Assembly: GCA_002917075.1 (NCBI GenBank)
Contig: NTMA01000003.1
Location: forward strand, 62,001 to 126,000
DNA length: 64,000 bases
From: Hawksworthiomyces lignivorus
Lineage: Eukaryota > Ascomycota > Sordariomycetes > Ophiostomatales > Ophiostomataceae
Reading direction: 5' to 3'
Below, one piece after another: positions 26,757 to 38,871 of this stretch. The position numbers and the translations under genes were made by a program. The notes under the pieces are model-generated. The model did no database searches. It saw only the letters and a program-made list of their open reading frames with translations, and was not told the DNA's origin. Within the stretch, counting starts at the first letter, position 1, and each line of letters starts with the position of its first letter.

Positions 26757-29262
26757 ATGTCGCCGCCGGCCCTCGTCGTCACTGCGAAGCAGCACCGCAA
26801 CATCTGCACGCCATGTCGTGCACGAAAGGTGTCCTGTAACGGCCAGCGAGGCACTTGCTCCAACTGCCAGCGACTTGGCTTCACCTGCTCGTATCCTAAC
26901 CCGGACAACACTGCTACTAACACGGGCGCGAGCATCCTCGCCAGGGCCGAGGAGGACGCGAGCAGCAACACAACGGCTGTCGCTTTCACAGAACGCCGCC
27001 GCGCCCGCCAGGCTTGTTTGTCGTGTCGCAGCCTCAAGGTCCGCTGCAGCGGTCGCCATCCCATCTGCGAGCGTTGCAATGCCAACAGCGTGCGCTGCGT
27101 ATACCAGCCGACGCATCGGTCTCGCTACAGCAGCAGCGTGGCCGCCCCAACTCCTGCAGCTTCTGCAGCAAGTGCCACAGTTTCTGCAGGTACATTTTCT
27201 GCAGCTTCCTTCGCAACAGAGCCGTTGTCTCCATGCACTTCTGTAGCTCCCAACTCTGAGGCGCAATCGCACCCTAGTCCTGACGTGGACGCGGTTGAGC
27301 TGCCTGCGAATCTGCACTTGTCTCCTGCGGCTTCTATACCCATGACAGACAGGTAAGGATGTGCCCCCCGTAAACTTTTGATGGCAGATGCTAACACATC
27401 TAGCCGGCCAACCCAGCATGCCCAGCGAAGCAACAGCCTCTCAACGCTGCTACCTGACCGCAGCACCACCATACGGCTTCTGCACGACTTTTTTGCTCAG
27501 TTGTATAGCCTTCCAACCTTTTCATTCCTCCACAAGGTTACTATCATCCAACGCTACGAAGCTGGTCTTCTTGACAACGCTCTGTTGCTGTCTATCGCTG
27601 GCATTACCAGTCTACTCGTCAACGGCGACCTCGATTTTAGTGTAAATTGCATTGATGCTGCTGAACGCTCGGTCCTCTGTGACATCGGCCGTCAATCCAT
27701 CGTCAAGGTGCAAACTCTGCTGCTCATAACTACGCATCGCATGCTCACACGCCGGTTCTCCGATGCCTTTGTGCTCTTCTCTTTAGCGGCCCGCCAAGCC
27801 TATGGCATCCGCCTTAATTTTGACAACCCGACCCTGGATTTTCTCGCGCGTGAGAGTCGTCGACGCCTCATGTGGGCGTTGTTTATCGTCGACGGCAATC
27901 TTGCGTCTGGACTAATGGACTTTCGTTTGTGTCCGCCCCAGTCCATCCGCATCCACTTGCCCTGCCCCGAGATTAATTTTGAGCTGGACCAAGCTCCGGC
28001 TGGTCCCCTCCAAAGCCTAGTCCCCGAGAACAATGATGACAGCAGTGCAATGACAAGTGCGGCTAGCGAAGAAAATATGTCCGCCTTAGCCCTCTTCATC
28101 CGCATCTCGTGGATACGGTACAAAGTTATCACCTTCATCAAGTCTGTGCTCACATCGCCGAGCAGCGATGCTGAGCAGATACGACAATCTATACGCAAAT
28201 TAGAGGACGATTTGACTGCATTTTCTGCTTCCGTTCCGTTGACACTTTCTTTTTCAGCCCGCAACTTGCAACTGCGCGCTTATTCACAGGATCTGATACC
28301 GTACATCAAGATGCACATGATGTGGCACCAGAACTGCTGTGACCTCTACCGCCTCGCGCTCGTCGGACTCAAAGAGGCCCTCCCCCAGCAAATTGCTTGC
28401 CGCATCGAGCCTGAGTTTGTTGCAATGTGCCAGCTGCGCTGTTATCGCAGTGCTGTGGCTCTGGGAGATATGATCCGAGCTATGCTAGCTCTGCACATAA
28501 AACCTCCACTGGGAGACCTGGAATTCCCCGTATTTACCTACCAATGCGTGCGCATCCTCTTTTTTTGCTACCGAAACTATGCCGAAACGCTTGCAATCGA
28601 CGCCGAGACTGTTATGCAAAACGCACAGGCGTGTTTGACGACTGTCACACAGATATCTCACCCTGCACCAGCCATCGTATTTATCGTGAGTTTATCCAAC
28701 CTTTAGCGTTTTATTTCTATGCTAACACCAACAGCGCCAAGACTTGGAACGCCTTTTGGCACAGGGCTTTATGCGCTCGTCATCGGCCAGTCCAGAACCT
28801 CAGCCAAACCAAGCAGAAGACGGCGTGGCTCGCCTCTCTGCTACCAAGCCCAACCAGATACTGTCTCGCCACAGCTTCATCAGAGATGTTGGGCACGATA
28901 ATGAGAGCGAGCCATTGGCATTCCCTACCACAGCGGCTAGGGAGCCTCCTGATGAGCTCTCGTGGAGGCTTAGAAATACTGCCTATGGCTCAAACAATTC
29001 CATAATCAGTTCCGACCATCTTGCAACTGGATCAACGGCGGCAGAAACAGGATCCTATCAATCTCACAGTGCCGTTCAGAGTGATATACACCAGTCAGGC
29101 TTACAACACCTTGAGCGACAACCAAGTACTTTCAACGATGACTTTGGAATAATAGATACGCTTCAAGGCGATACAGACGACTTCAATTTTGAGATACATT
29201 CTCTCGGTCTTCCTATGTCATGGAGTGCAGGATTTGATTGGTTCAGAGAAATCAAGGACTAA
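26757..29262 (+). CDS. Transcription factor with two tandem Zn2Cys6 clusters
   Basis: About 801 aa over three exons: 26757-27352, 27404-28685 and 28735-29262. The introns are 51 and 49 bp, each with a CTAAC branch-like site. Exon 1 encodes two separate zinc binuclear clusters. The first runs from CTPCRARKVSC to CSNCQRLGFTC. The second, about 50 residues later, runs from CLSCRSLKVRC to CERCNANSVRC. Both have all six Cys with normal spacing. An Ala/Ser-rich linker follows. Exon 2 carries a fungal-specific transcription factor domain (LFSLAARQAYGIRLNFDNP, then ESRRRLMWALFIVDG). Exon 3 is Ser/Gln/Asp-rich and likely disordered. Most members of this class have one cluster. Two intact clusters could read composite sites or result from internal duplication. 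Target genes are unknown. Confidence 0.88.
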
Positions 29263-29448
29263 AGCATACCAGAATGCTCCTGAAACCAAAAAACACACTA
29301 CGATAATCCATAAACCTCTGCCTGAAACGGAGGGACCTCTTCCTATGGCTTTAATGGATTTCGTACATGCGGATCACCTTTCTTAATGGCTGTGTTATTC
29401 TTAGAAGCCTCGACAACAAACAGTCCACCATCAATCTATGACTTTCCT

Positions 29449-30290
29449 TCAGTCATGCATCGACTGGCCATGCTCCTCGGAGCCGTATCGACCAGATTCG
29501 CGACTCTGAGAGTCATAACTCTCCGAATCAAGATCTTCAGAGTCGTGATCATCGTTGCTCCGCTGCTCTGTTTGCTCACTAGAGCTAACTCGCTGCTCAA
29601 GTGCTCATAATTTGGGATGCTTGGGATCGATAATAGCAATGGTAGCCGAGAGACCTCTAGGTTGTGCCACCGGTATAGACCCCATATTGTGACCACATAC
29701 CCTTCAATGATAAACTCTAATGCCAAGTGCTGGAAATACGTCATGGTCGTTGCGTGCCAATGTTGTACTTCCAACTGCCACTGGCTGTTAGGCAAAGAGC
29801 CGAGAATCGGCCCACTGAGTTTGTCCTTAGCTAGGAGGAGACGATTGCCAAGCATCATCAGGGGATCATATAATTGTCTGGCGCGAGCAATGGTCATCCC
29901 GGATCGAGCAGATATCCACTCTTTGTCTTTTGCGTGGCTAAGACATCTCTTAATTGCCCTTGACGAGTCCTCGTAGCTTTGAAGTTGAGTGCAATTTCTT
30001 TGACCGGCTACGCCCGTGTAACAATATTGTTCTAACTCTCGGCAAGCCAGTGGCGATCCTGGTTCGCTTTGCCGGAAAAAAGCAGCATTGCCCCAGGTAC
30101 TAATTTTGAGCTTGCGAACTTATGTGGTGTTTGTCATCCCACCGTACCAGCCATCATTAGTTGGGAGTGTAAACAAAATACGGCCCGATGTCAAAAAGTA
30201 GATAGAGGTTGTGCTATTTTCTGGTCTAAGCTCGGGAATGGGGAAGAAGGTAGAATATGGTGGCACGGCTTATGTTCCAATGATAGGAAT
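29449..30290 (-). pseudogene. Pseudogene of a large fungal hypothetical (WxLEVxxW) family
   Basis: On the minus strand one frame reads FFPIPELRPENSTTSIYFL, then a stop at 30122-30120, then AAFFRQSEPGSPLACRELEQ, and further on SQWQLEVQHWHATTMTYFQH. This order matches a widespread fungal hypothetical family, as I recall it, with a PIPEL block, an EPASVLGC-type Cys region and a W-x-x-E-x-x-x-W region. Function is unknown. The stops at 30122-30120 and 30272-30270 are both TAA where CAA would keep the frame. The C-terminal acidic Ser/Asp/Glu tail lies in another frame (to a stop at 29451-29449), reached either by an unplaced intron or a shift. The N-terminal part is not recognisable. The lesions are C-to-T, consistent with RIP-type or ordinary decay. 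Confidence 0.65.
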
Positions 30291-30992
30291 AACGAGCACT
30301 AATAACATCTCGTTTATAATTAGTTCGCTGGCAAACTACAATGTACATCGCATTGCTAGGAGAAATTGTGACATCATGTATTATATTATTCTGAGACTTA
30401 TAGCCCTCCTTGTGAACGATTTGTTCTTCAATGCGAAGCCCATGCCAGCCAGCTTATCACATTTCGAAACTCTAAAGTGTGTGGTTTCGGCCGGAGGTCT
30501 TGCATGCGTGGGCATGGAGAGCAGAGTTTAGAAATGGAAGACACGACACTGTTCTGGTAGGTTTTGCTTTGCTCCGGGCACGTATATAAGAACCTTAAAC
30601 AAATTAAGAGCTGGTGGAAATTCACAGAGGCAAGTCAAAGGATCGATAAAACTCAGTACAATTTAGCATCGAGCGGCACGTATAGCTATGTTAGGAAATC
30701 CACTGTACCGAAAGCAGCGGCGCCCCTTGACGCACTGGAGAGTCTCTAATACTTGGGGTAATGGTTGAAACGAATGATAATGTTTTTTTTTTTTTCTCTT
30801 GGTTTAATTTTTTCGAGAATTTTAGCTCTGTCAAAAACCGCACTTTTTTTGGGAGCTGCTGTTGACGCAGAACTGTTGCCAACTGTTGGTTGTGTGCGTG
30901 TGAATTTTTTTTCCCGGGTTCACGTATAACAAGCCTGAAATTTCGGGGGAGCAGGTCTTTGCTATAATTTTGCTGTCTCTTCATTTATTTCT
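30291..30992. other. Intergenic sequence, no gene recognised
   Basis: The part up to about 30390 could hold a further decayed piece of the pseudogene to the left. A T-run lies at about 30782-30796. Nothing else was supported. Confidence 0.35.
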
Positions 30993-31787
30993 ATGGTACT
31001 TTTCATTTTTACAAATATGTCACATATTGCTTTCACTGCTGGTCCATCCTCACCGCATCTTGCGTCAGAGATGAGTACTGTCTCAGCAACGCAACAGCCG
31101 GCACAGATGGCTGCCTTTGAAATGGAGGTGGACGAAGAGCCACCAAAATACACGTACTACAATGTCAGCATCGCAGCAAGGGAAACCGTCCGCAGATTCC
31201 CACGACACGTGTACGAGAGGAAGTTCCGGACGGCAGGACTGATCATGCAAGAGGTGCAGAGCAGCATGGGCTGCGTGGAATTCCTTCTGGGCACCGCACT
31301 GGAGAGAGCCCCAGAGGACTTCAAACCAGCAGTCTCGGCATCGCTGACCGTCACGGCCCGCAGCTACATCGGCTACTTCAGCTTCCTGCCAAAGGAGAGC
31401 GCGGACAAGGCGACGGCCCTCTTCGCGTGTGCTGTGAAGAACGCCATCGACGCCGCCGTCGTAGCACCGCTGGGCTGGCCGCGCGGCGACCACTACGAGT
31501 CTGCGGCCTGCCTGTTCGCGGACGAGCAGCTGGGGGAGGTCAGCAGTCTGTTTCCGCCCTGCTGCTGCGATGCGCCTGCCATCCGGCACTCCCTGGAGAT
31601 GACCTTTTTCACCATTGCGCTGCTCCAGGACATCGAGTGGCGGTGCGCGACAGGTGCTGCGCTGAAGATGACGGTCGACGCGCTTGGCAACTTTTTTGCC
31701 ACAAACCCTCAGGATACCATGGGGCCAGCCCGGCGAGCACTCGAAGGCTGCCTGGATTACATTGATCTCTGCGTGATTTCCAGATGA
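30993..31787 (+). CDS. Hypothetical protein, single exon
   Basis: An uninterrupted 264-codon frame with high GC and plausible codon use in an otherwise AT-richer region. I do not recognise the family. A second Met at residue 9 (MSHIAF) is an equally good start. The first 50 residues are low in order and acidic; the rest alternates helical segments such as MQEVQSSMGCVEFLLGTALE and KNAIDAAVVAPLGWPRGDHY. There is a C-C-C run at about residue 189 (PPCCCDAP). No transmembrane segment or signal peptide is obvious. The length of the open frame and its GC bias over its neighbours support coding. Confidence 0.6.
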   Translation: MVLFIFTNMSHIAFTAGPSSPHLASEMSTVSATQQPAQMAAFEMEVDEEPPKYTYYNVSIAARETVRRFPRHVYERKFRTAGLIMQEVQSSMGCVEFLLGTALERAPEDFKPAVSASLTVTARSYIGYFSFLPKESADKATALFACAVKNAIDAAVVAPLGWPRGDHYESAACLFADEQLGEVSSLFPPCCCDAPAIRHSLEMTFFTIALLQDIEWRCATGAALKMTVDALGNFFATNPQDTMGPARRALEGCLDYIDLCVISR

Positions 31788-33012
31788 GACCTTTCCTGGA
31801 ACCTGGGTAAAGATGTTGTCTGTTACGAATTGAACGAATTGACTTAACTAGCGAGTACGAGTATGATACCATTTGGCTAGACGGAAAACGATTTGGAGTC
31901 TTGTTTTCTTCCCTGTAAGGCTAGTTTTTGTAAAAGGCATCGTTGGCGCAGTCTCTATTAGGACGACTCACTTATGCCGAAAAGGAAGGAGAGGCTGGGA
32001 AGAAGAAGAAGTAATTGAGAGTGGAATTTGAAGGCTTTTACAGTCTAGGACTGCATCCATGGTCAGCTAGGAAGATGCTGCTAGGGAGTAAGGCTTTTGC
32101 ATGGGTGGACACTGGAGTCAAAAGTGTATGCTGCTTGAGCCATTTATGGCAGAGGTGAGAAAGCAGGTATAGCAGGTTAGGTGGCTAAAGTTACACCTGT
32201 AAATACTCTGTTAAAGCACTGCAAACTGCAATAAAACACTATTAGAGAACTAACAAAACATACTTTGCTCGACGTGGAAATTGCATTAAGACTTAAAGTA
32301 CCGATTTGACATTTGTTCTCTCAGTAATCTTGTAATACTTTATAGTCTACAAGAGGACAACGAAACAGCTAATGCTCGCTAGGACGATGGGTCCCATCTT
32401 CTTCATTTACACTGGCAATGTCTCACTCTCGCTCCTTTACGCGTCGAGCGGGCTCATGCAAACACCGTGTCGCCTTCGGAAACACTGTATGAATTCCACT
32501 GTAGCTTGTCTTCTCTCGCTTCGGCAAAGAGTATTAAGTAAGACATCCAGGGGTCTCTTCACGTGATTTTAGATCCTCTAAACGGATCACATAATTGGCC
32601 GCGCAGTGTCTCCGCCGCGTGGGCTACCGGCCAACGGGCCAGATTTATCATTTTACGTCGTCTTAATATCTTCGCCTCTCAATTCGGCGCTTTTAAATTG
32701 CTGATATCACAAAACTCCCATTTGGCGAGAAAACCCGCGTTGTCCCAACTTCATCCACTACTCCGTACTACCACTGCTACCGCTACTACCACACATACGC
32801 ACACCCCTGTCGCGAATTTTCTCTAGCTGTATTTCTCTCCTGTTCATCAAGCCAACTAGCGGTTTTCTGTTTCTTGTCTCGAACTATTCTCCATTCCTTC
32901 ACCCTTTTCCATTTCTTTTCATTCTTCTTGACATACAGGAACAACGACGCCAGCAACTTTGATCCTATTCTTTCTGGCTGTCCTGTTTCTTTTTTAATCA
33001 CAGCTTCGTGCT
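31788..33012. other. Intergenic region between hypothetical gene and RER1
   Basis: No gene recognised. The ORF-like frame near 32372-32566 has no motif. The right end grades into the pyrimidine-rich leader of the RER1 gene. Confidence 0.4.
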
Positions 33013-33088
33013 CTTCTCTTCTTGTTTCTCTTCTTATTCTCTCTTTATCTTCTCCTTCTCCACCTACCTCCCCCTTTTATTTTCAAAA
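33013..33088 (+). promoter_or_regulatory. Pyrimidine-rich leader of the RER1 gene
   Basis: A strongly CT-rich stretch on the coding strand directly precedes the ATG at 33089. Such CT tracts are common near transcription starts of well-expressed filamentous-fungal genes. The exact start site is not determinable. Confidence 0.45.
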
Positions 33089-34045
33089 ATGGATTCCGTC
33101 GAGCCTGAGCAGACCCCCTTTGCCGCCGTGTCGGCACAAACCTCGATGCTGCAAAGAGTGCGTTCCGTCCACCCCGCCCTTCTCCCCCTTCTCCCGGAAG
33201 TACATTGGTTCCGATGCGTCAAGTGAAGATGGAAAGGATGTGCGCGCTTATGTGCGCGCGCACACGTTTAATATGTCAAGCTAACCAGAGCGCTGGTCGC
33301 GTGTTGTCTCTAGAGATACCAAGCCCTTCTTGACCAGTCAACGCCATACGTCCTGTATCGATGGATTGGCACCGGCGCTTTTCTCTTCATCTTCTTCCTG
33401 CGCATTCTCCTTGCCCAGGGCTGGTACATCGGTAGGTTCCCCCCTCTCCTATCCCCCCCTGCTCTCTTGCCTCCTTCCACCTTCCACCCCCTTTCACCCC
33501 CTCTCGCCCTCAAAATTACCGCGGAGAAGCTTGGCCATCAGGAAAGACGTTCTAGGACGCTAACTGATCGCCCTCCTGTCTAGTCGCTTACGCCCTCGGC
33601 ATCTACCTCCTGAACTTGTTCCTGTCGTTCCTGTCGCCCAAGTTCGACCCGTCCAACGAGGCCCTCGACAGCGAGATGGAGGACGGCACCGCCAGCACCC
33701 TGCCCACCAAGCAGGATGAGGAGTTCCGCCCTTTCATCCGCCGCCTGCCCGAGTTCAAGTTCTGGCACTCGGCCACCCGCGCCATCGGCATCTCTTTCGT
33801 CTGCAGCTGGTTCGCCATCTTCGATGTGCCTGTCTTCTGGCCCGTCCTGGTCATGTACTGGGTTGCCCTCTTCATCCTTACCAGTATGTCGCGACAAACC
33901 CCTCTCCCCTATCTCCCCCCCTTTTTTATTCGTTGCTAACATTTTTGTCCATCTAGTGCGCAAGCAGATCCAGCACATGATCAAGTACCGCTACGTGCCT
34001 TTCTCCTTCGGCAAGGCACGGTATGGCAAGAGCAGCTCCTCATAA
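33089..34045 (+). CDS. RER1: RER1, Golgi-to-ER retrieval receptor
   Basis: A 191-aa multi-pass membrane protein that retrieves ER membrane proteins from the early Golgi in COPI vesicles. Four exons: 33089-33157, 33314-33431, 33584-33883 and 33957-34045. The introns are 156, 152 and 73 bp, and exons sum to 576 bases. Family hallmarks: [14 protein letters not shown] at the N-terminus, [20 protein letters not shown], the conserved [30 protein letters not shown] and the cytosolic [20 protein letters not shown] end. Four hydrophobic segments are visible, as usual for the family, and length matches. This is a single-copy housekeeping gene and a good anchor for placing the species. Intron 1 contains an alternating GC/TG stretch near 33240-33270. 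Confidence 0.97.
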
Positions 34046-34940
34046 AAACTGCCTCGAATCGGTGTTCGATAGCGGGAAATAAGAGAGATAAGAGAGATTG
34101 TGGCCTGTTCCAGCTACCGCAGGCCTTCTATGGCCCCTTCTCCGCATGCAAGGAGAGGAGGCTATGAAACATGCAGCCAAAGCGGCTGATAGGGTGGTGT
34201 CAGCTATCTTGATCTATTACTACTAGCTTTGTTCTTAATTACGATCTTAACGAGGGCCGAATACGATGGAATGCAGCTGCTGCTGCTGGTGGCTGGGTGT
34301 GATGGAAAGCGAAAGGAATGGGACGAAGGAGGGTATCAACAGGCATCTGGCGAATGCGAAGCAGCGGCACGACAACAAACAACCGAGATCTCGAGTCGAC
34401 ATCCATTCCCCCCTTGCCGACTTTCTACTTATCATTCATCTCGGCTCAAAACTAGAGGTGCCTCCTATCATACTGTAACAAAAATGCAACATTTTCCCGG
34501 TTGATTAAGACTCGTTCGCCTGCTGCATCTTGCGACTTGCGGCATATTTTTTTGCTTTCCATGTTTAGCTGTGTATTCTATAGAGTGATGGGCGGAAGGA
34601 ATCGAAATGGTGGCTCTGATTGTCTAGTATAAGGCAGTTCAGCTACATATAAAAATACTAATTTAATGAAGTTGGTTCTTGGAAGCAGGCATGTCCAGTG
34701 ATGCAGACGCTATTTACTGTGGTGGCCGTGGCGACAATCGACATCGACGAAACGACGACGACGCATCTAGCGGCGGACAGCAACTAGCGAGGAAAAAAAA
34801 AAAAACGAAAAAATCGGATCCTCTACTTCGATTTCAGAGGTGATCTGCCTAATAGCTGTGCCATCTGATACGAAGCGACACATGCGCGGCGCGTTGCTTC
34901 TTGTAGCAGTGCTCTGAATTTTGGCTCCACGTGGCATATT
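34046..34940. other. RER1 3' flank and intergenic sequence
   Basis: Contains the presumed 3' UTR of RER1 and a poly-A run at about 34793-34804. No gene recognised; small frames lack motifs. Confidence 0.4.
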
Positions 34941-35821
34941 TTACGGTACGACGACGGTGATTAACTCATATGGGCGACTCCGCTGAAGAGCCCACTTTCC
35001 CCTCAGCGGGAGATCTACCCCGTCGCCTTTGAACCAGAGCTGGTGCACGGCGCCGGGCAGGGCGCCAGCCCGCGGCGGCAGGAGCGCGCGGTTCGGGGAC
35101 TGTCCCAGGGCGGCCCAGTTGAGGTCGAGGCGCGACGCGACCTCTACGTAGGTGAAGAGGGTGAGCGTCCAGGCCGCCGCGGCCCCGTCCCAGACCAGCT
35201 CGGCCGTGAAGTCGGTGCGGCAGCGCAGTCAGGCCGTCGTGGCCGCCCTGCAGACTCGGAAGTAGGCGACGCGTCTTGCAGTGCCGCTTGAGCACCGCGC
35301 GCGCCCAGAACGCCATCAGCTCGTACTCCGGGTCCACCTCTACGCGCCTGTCGCGCAGGTGGCAGGCGCTAGCCGCCGCCGGCGCCAAGACCGTGTAGTA
35401 CGTGACCGTGTCATTATGCGGGGACTGCGTAATGCCGCCCGCCATCGGCCCACAGGCGACCATTCTGCCAGCGCCGTGGAGGCAGGTGGACCACTCTGCC
35501 CGCCAGGCGTGCAGCCGCACGCTCCGGTGGCAAAAGTACCAGCCCGGCAGGTCGCGCTTCAGCAGCAGCAGCGTCGTCTTCTCTGCACTGTCCAGTGGCA
35601 CGCGTGCCGAGCGAGAGGATCGGCCGCCGCTGTCGTGGTGCAGAGCATATGAATAAAGTAGTGAAAGCGCCGCCTGGCAGCTCAGCGCGAGTGCCAGCTG
35701 CGCAGGCCGGTCTAACAAGTCTGCAATGTCCAGGACAAGTTCTACCGGCAGGCCTCCGGGGAAGCGGCGGGGCTGCCGCTGCTGCGGGCGCGCGTGGTGC
35801 GCTCTCGATGCTGAAGGGCAT
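34941..35821 (-). pseudogene. Broken F-box-like protein gene
   Basis: A GC-rich minus-strand region encodes an F-box-like start, LPVELVLDIADLLDRPAQLA. It is followed by WYFCHRSVRLHAWRAEW and DPEYELMAFWARAVLKRHC, a layout seen in fungal F-box-like hypothetical proteins. Three lesions are visible. The only upstream ATG (35821) is in a different frame from the F-box. A +1 shift occurs near 35265-35275, just after K-R-H-C-K-T. An in-frame TGA sits at 35231-35229 (CGA would keep the frame). Beyond these the last frame reads DFTAELVWDGAAAAWTLTLF to a stop near 34941. No intron consensus explains the shifts. F-box proteins act as substrate adaptors of SCF ubiquitin ligases; this copy is probably inactive. 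Confidence 0.62.
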
Positions 35822-36861
35822 TCAGGCCGCGCCGAAATCTATCTATGAAACGATGCCCACGGCGTTTAGCTGATTTTAAATTAGAGGGGGCCATTGCCTT
35901 AGATGTGGTTCTTTTCTAAGCTGTGTAGAGAGATGTGCTGACAATGCCGTCGGGAACATGGAAGAGCAAAACAGACGGGTATAGTTCAAACAGAAGAATG
36001 ATAAGGGGGAATTGGAAAGCGAAAGAGCACAAGCCAAAATTGAGAAATAAAACATGTCAGTCTTGCTTAGGTTTTTTTTCTCCATCTCAGTTGAAAGTGG
36101 ATGTGGAAGTGTGTTGGTCGTTGGTTTGGTACACATACTGTACGTTGTCGTACATCCCAGTTACAGGTGAAGGGGGACAGATTTACCTGTAAATTCTTTC
36201 GACTCCATTCATTTTGTTGGCTTTTATTCCCGTCGCCTGTCCTCACTCTCAAAATCATCGAAGCTTCAGAGATCTTGAGGTTTAATTATGTCCCAAATTG
36301 GAAAATATGGTACTGCATCAATCTAGACCATTGTATTCATGCGACTGTTGTAGGCTTTTATTCGCCAGTTTAGTAGATACCCTTGAGACGTATATTGATG
36401 TATTACAAAGCTTATTATAAACAGTGACTGCAGTTTTTATGGTATAATGGCTTCTGCTAGCAGGAACCACGCATGTATTTAGTCAAACTCAAGCGCTGAT
36501 ATATTTTCGTGGCAACTGACGCGGCACCCATTTGGCTTTTGAGTTGGCACGAGTGCTGGTTTATTATTATTGAAGAGGCGAGAAGTAATACCAAGACGCC
36601 CTCTTGTAAATTCTAGAAACGAGCACGGCTCAGATACTTCAGTTGATCAACTAGCTACCGTCAATCTTGATACTGTTAAACGAATTTCAACGAACAGAGT
36701 TTTTTTTTGTTTTGAGACGAACATCACGCACACAATTTTGTCTAGCAGAAAAAGACGATAGAATCAAACTGAAAAGCTGGTGAAGACTGAAGGATGCCGA
36801 ATTCTGAGTCCAGGTTGCATTATAGACCAACCCTTTCACGATATACGATACCAGCCTATCT
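35822..36861. other. Intergenic sequence, no gene recognised
   Basis: Moderately AT-rich. Nothing supported on either strand. The right part should include the 3' UTR of the transporter ending at 36862. Confidence 0.4.
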
Positions 36862-38871
36862 TCACTTCTTCTCATCCATAACCTCGCCCTTCTCTGCCAC
36901 ATTCTCATATACGTCGACGATTTTTACTCCCTCGATGTTGGTAATCTGGGCGCCAATGCCAGTGGACACGAAGCTTCTCGATCTCCAGGCTGGGATTCTA
37001 GAGTGGAACATCTCATCCAGCTCTTCCAAGCTTCTGCCTTTCATTTCTGGTACCACGAAGAAGACAAAGAAGATGGACAATATGGATACGCTGGCGTACA
37101 CCATTCCGATTCTAGAGCCGAGATTTCCAGGATCCTGCTGAACAAACGGGTTGACGTAAGTGATTAGAAGACTCACGAGAAAGCCGCAAATTGTAGCTAG
37201 AGCGATGGTGCGTTCCCGGAGCTGAGAGGTACCGACTTCGGCTATTGTAGACATCACGTTAGTTACCATGGTTTAACCGCCAAGATCTCGCCCACCAGAG
37301 TCCATGCTGGCTTACCTGTGACAGTCCACATCACCGAACCCCAGCAACATGCCGAAAAGACGCTCTGATTAAGTATACAATTAGTTGCCATGGAATGAAA
37401 TACGTCTCAGCAGCCAGGGTTTCTCCACTCACATATATTAAGAGGGCTGCAACGCAACCCTGCGCAGACGCGCCATGGACGCCACCAGGCGTCCAGCTCG
37501 CTAACCCGCTCACTATCCACATCAGGGCCGCCATGAAGAACGAGCCGCCCATGAGCATGGGCCGCCGCCCAATCTTGTCAGATAAATAAAAAGCAAGAAC
37601 GGTGCCTCCCAACGCACAGCATATGTTGGCGACGTTAATGAGCTGCGCATTGGTGAACCCGATTTGGCTGAGGAAGATGACTAAGTAGGTCTGGGTGAAT
37701 GAATTGCCCTGGGCCTGCTGGAGACACTGCACACCGACAGCTACGAGGGTACGGTGGGCGTTGGACCCACGTACACAATCAAGGTAGCCGGTGGCACGAT
37801 GCGCTTCGAGCTCTTCCTGCGCGGCCCGTTCAACGAGACTGAGCTCAAAGGCAACTTCCTCGCCGGTGGATATGCCGTGGCGCATGTATGCGAGCGCTTT
37901 GTAGGCTTCATCGTGGCGACCTTTCTGTAGAAGCCAGCGCGGAGACTCCGGGATGAACCACACCGCGCCAAGAAGGAGGAGAGGTGGAGAGAGCTGAACA
38001 ACGATGGCTTGAGTAGTGGGAATAGTATTAGCTTGCGAAGACGGGATCTAGAAACATGAGAACAAAATAAATAATCAAAAATGAAAGAAATAATATAAAA
38101 TGGAACAAATACGTACGAGTCATGTACGACCACTGTCCTTCGAGATTCTTGGTGGAACCGTAGACGGTAGCACCGGCGATGACTCCTCCGACGTAGAGCC
38201 AGCTTTGGTAGAAATTGACGAGGGCGCCACGGATGGCAGCTGGAGCTAGCTCAGCCATATACATTGGTACGCAGTTGGCTTCGATTCCTACGGAGAGATA
38301 GAAAGTAATAATAAGCACTCAAGATCTCCCGTAGGCAGCAACTTCAAGTGATGATACTCACCCATGGATATGGCGTTGATGATCCTTCCAACCATGAGCG
38401 CCCAGTAATTGTGAGCGGCACATTGAATAACCATACCAACAAGCGCAATCACGCAGATGACCATGATCGTCTTTCTGCGTCCGAACTTGCTGGTCAGGAT
38501 GCTAGCAATCGCGCATCCCACGATCCAACCGGCGAGCGGGGTTCCGCTTGCAACGGACAGCCAGCTAGACGGGAGGGTACGTGGCTGGCCAGGCCCATTG
38601 TCCTTGCCATATGCGTCGATAAAGCTCTTGGAGTTGATAATACCGCTCCACCAGTTATTGTCGTATCCAAAGTTCTAGCCAAGCATTTGCATGTCAGCAT
38701 GATAGAATCTCTTTTCGGTGCAAGTAAATCTTTCAGGCTAGGACAAGAAGGCGAGAGACGAAAAAGTAGCCATACCATCGCACCGACGGATACAAAGACA
38801 TATACACGCAGCAGTCGCAAGGTGACATGCTGAAGGAGCGGTGACTTTAATGTCGTGATTGCCATGGCCAC
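36862..38871 (-). CDS. MFS sugar porter
   Basis: About 535 aa, a 12-helix plasma-membrane proton symporter of the sugar porter family. Six exons: 38871-38776, 38674-38362, 38287-38117, 38031-37433, 37364-37316 and 37241-36862. The introns are 101, 74, 85, 68 and 74 bp; exons sum to 1608 bases. Signature motifs are intact: NFGYDNNWWSG in helix 1, the loop 2-3 motif SKFGRRKT, WFIPESPRWLLQKGR after helix 6, the loop 8-9 SDKIGRRPML, and VPEMKGRSLEELDEMF after helix 12. The family takes up hexoses, disaccharides or related polyols and acids; the exact substrate is not readable. It is divergent from a Zn2Cys6 regulator about 530 bp away, suggesting co-regulation with the amidase and DUF1479 genes. 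A second Met two codons in is an alternative start. Confidence 0.92.

Noticed and set aside
30993..31787. Possible secreted effector call for the hypothetical protein
   Set aside because: The hydrophobic N-terminus (MVLFIFT) is short and lacks a cleavage-site pattern. I kept it as an unassigned hypothetical.
33008..33226. Longer open frame through RER1 exon 1 and intron 1
   Set aside because: Splicing at the GTGCGT donor gives the conserved RER1 sequence. The read-through peptide has no similarity to the family.
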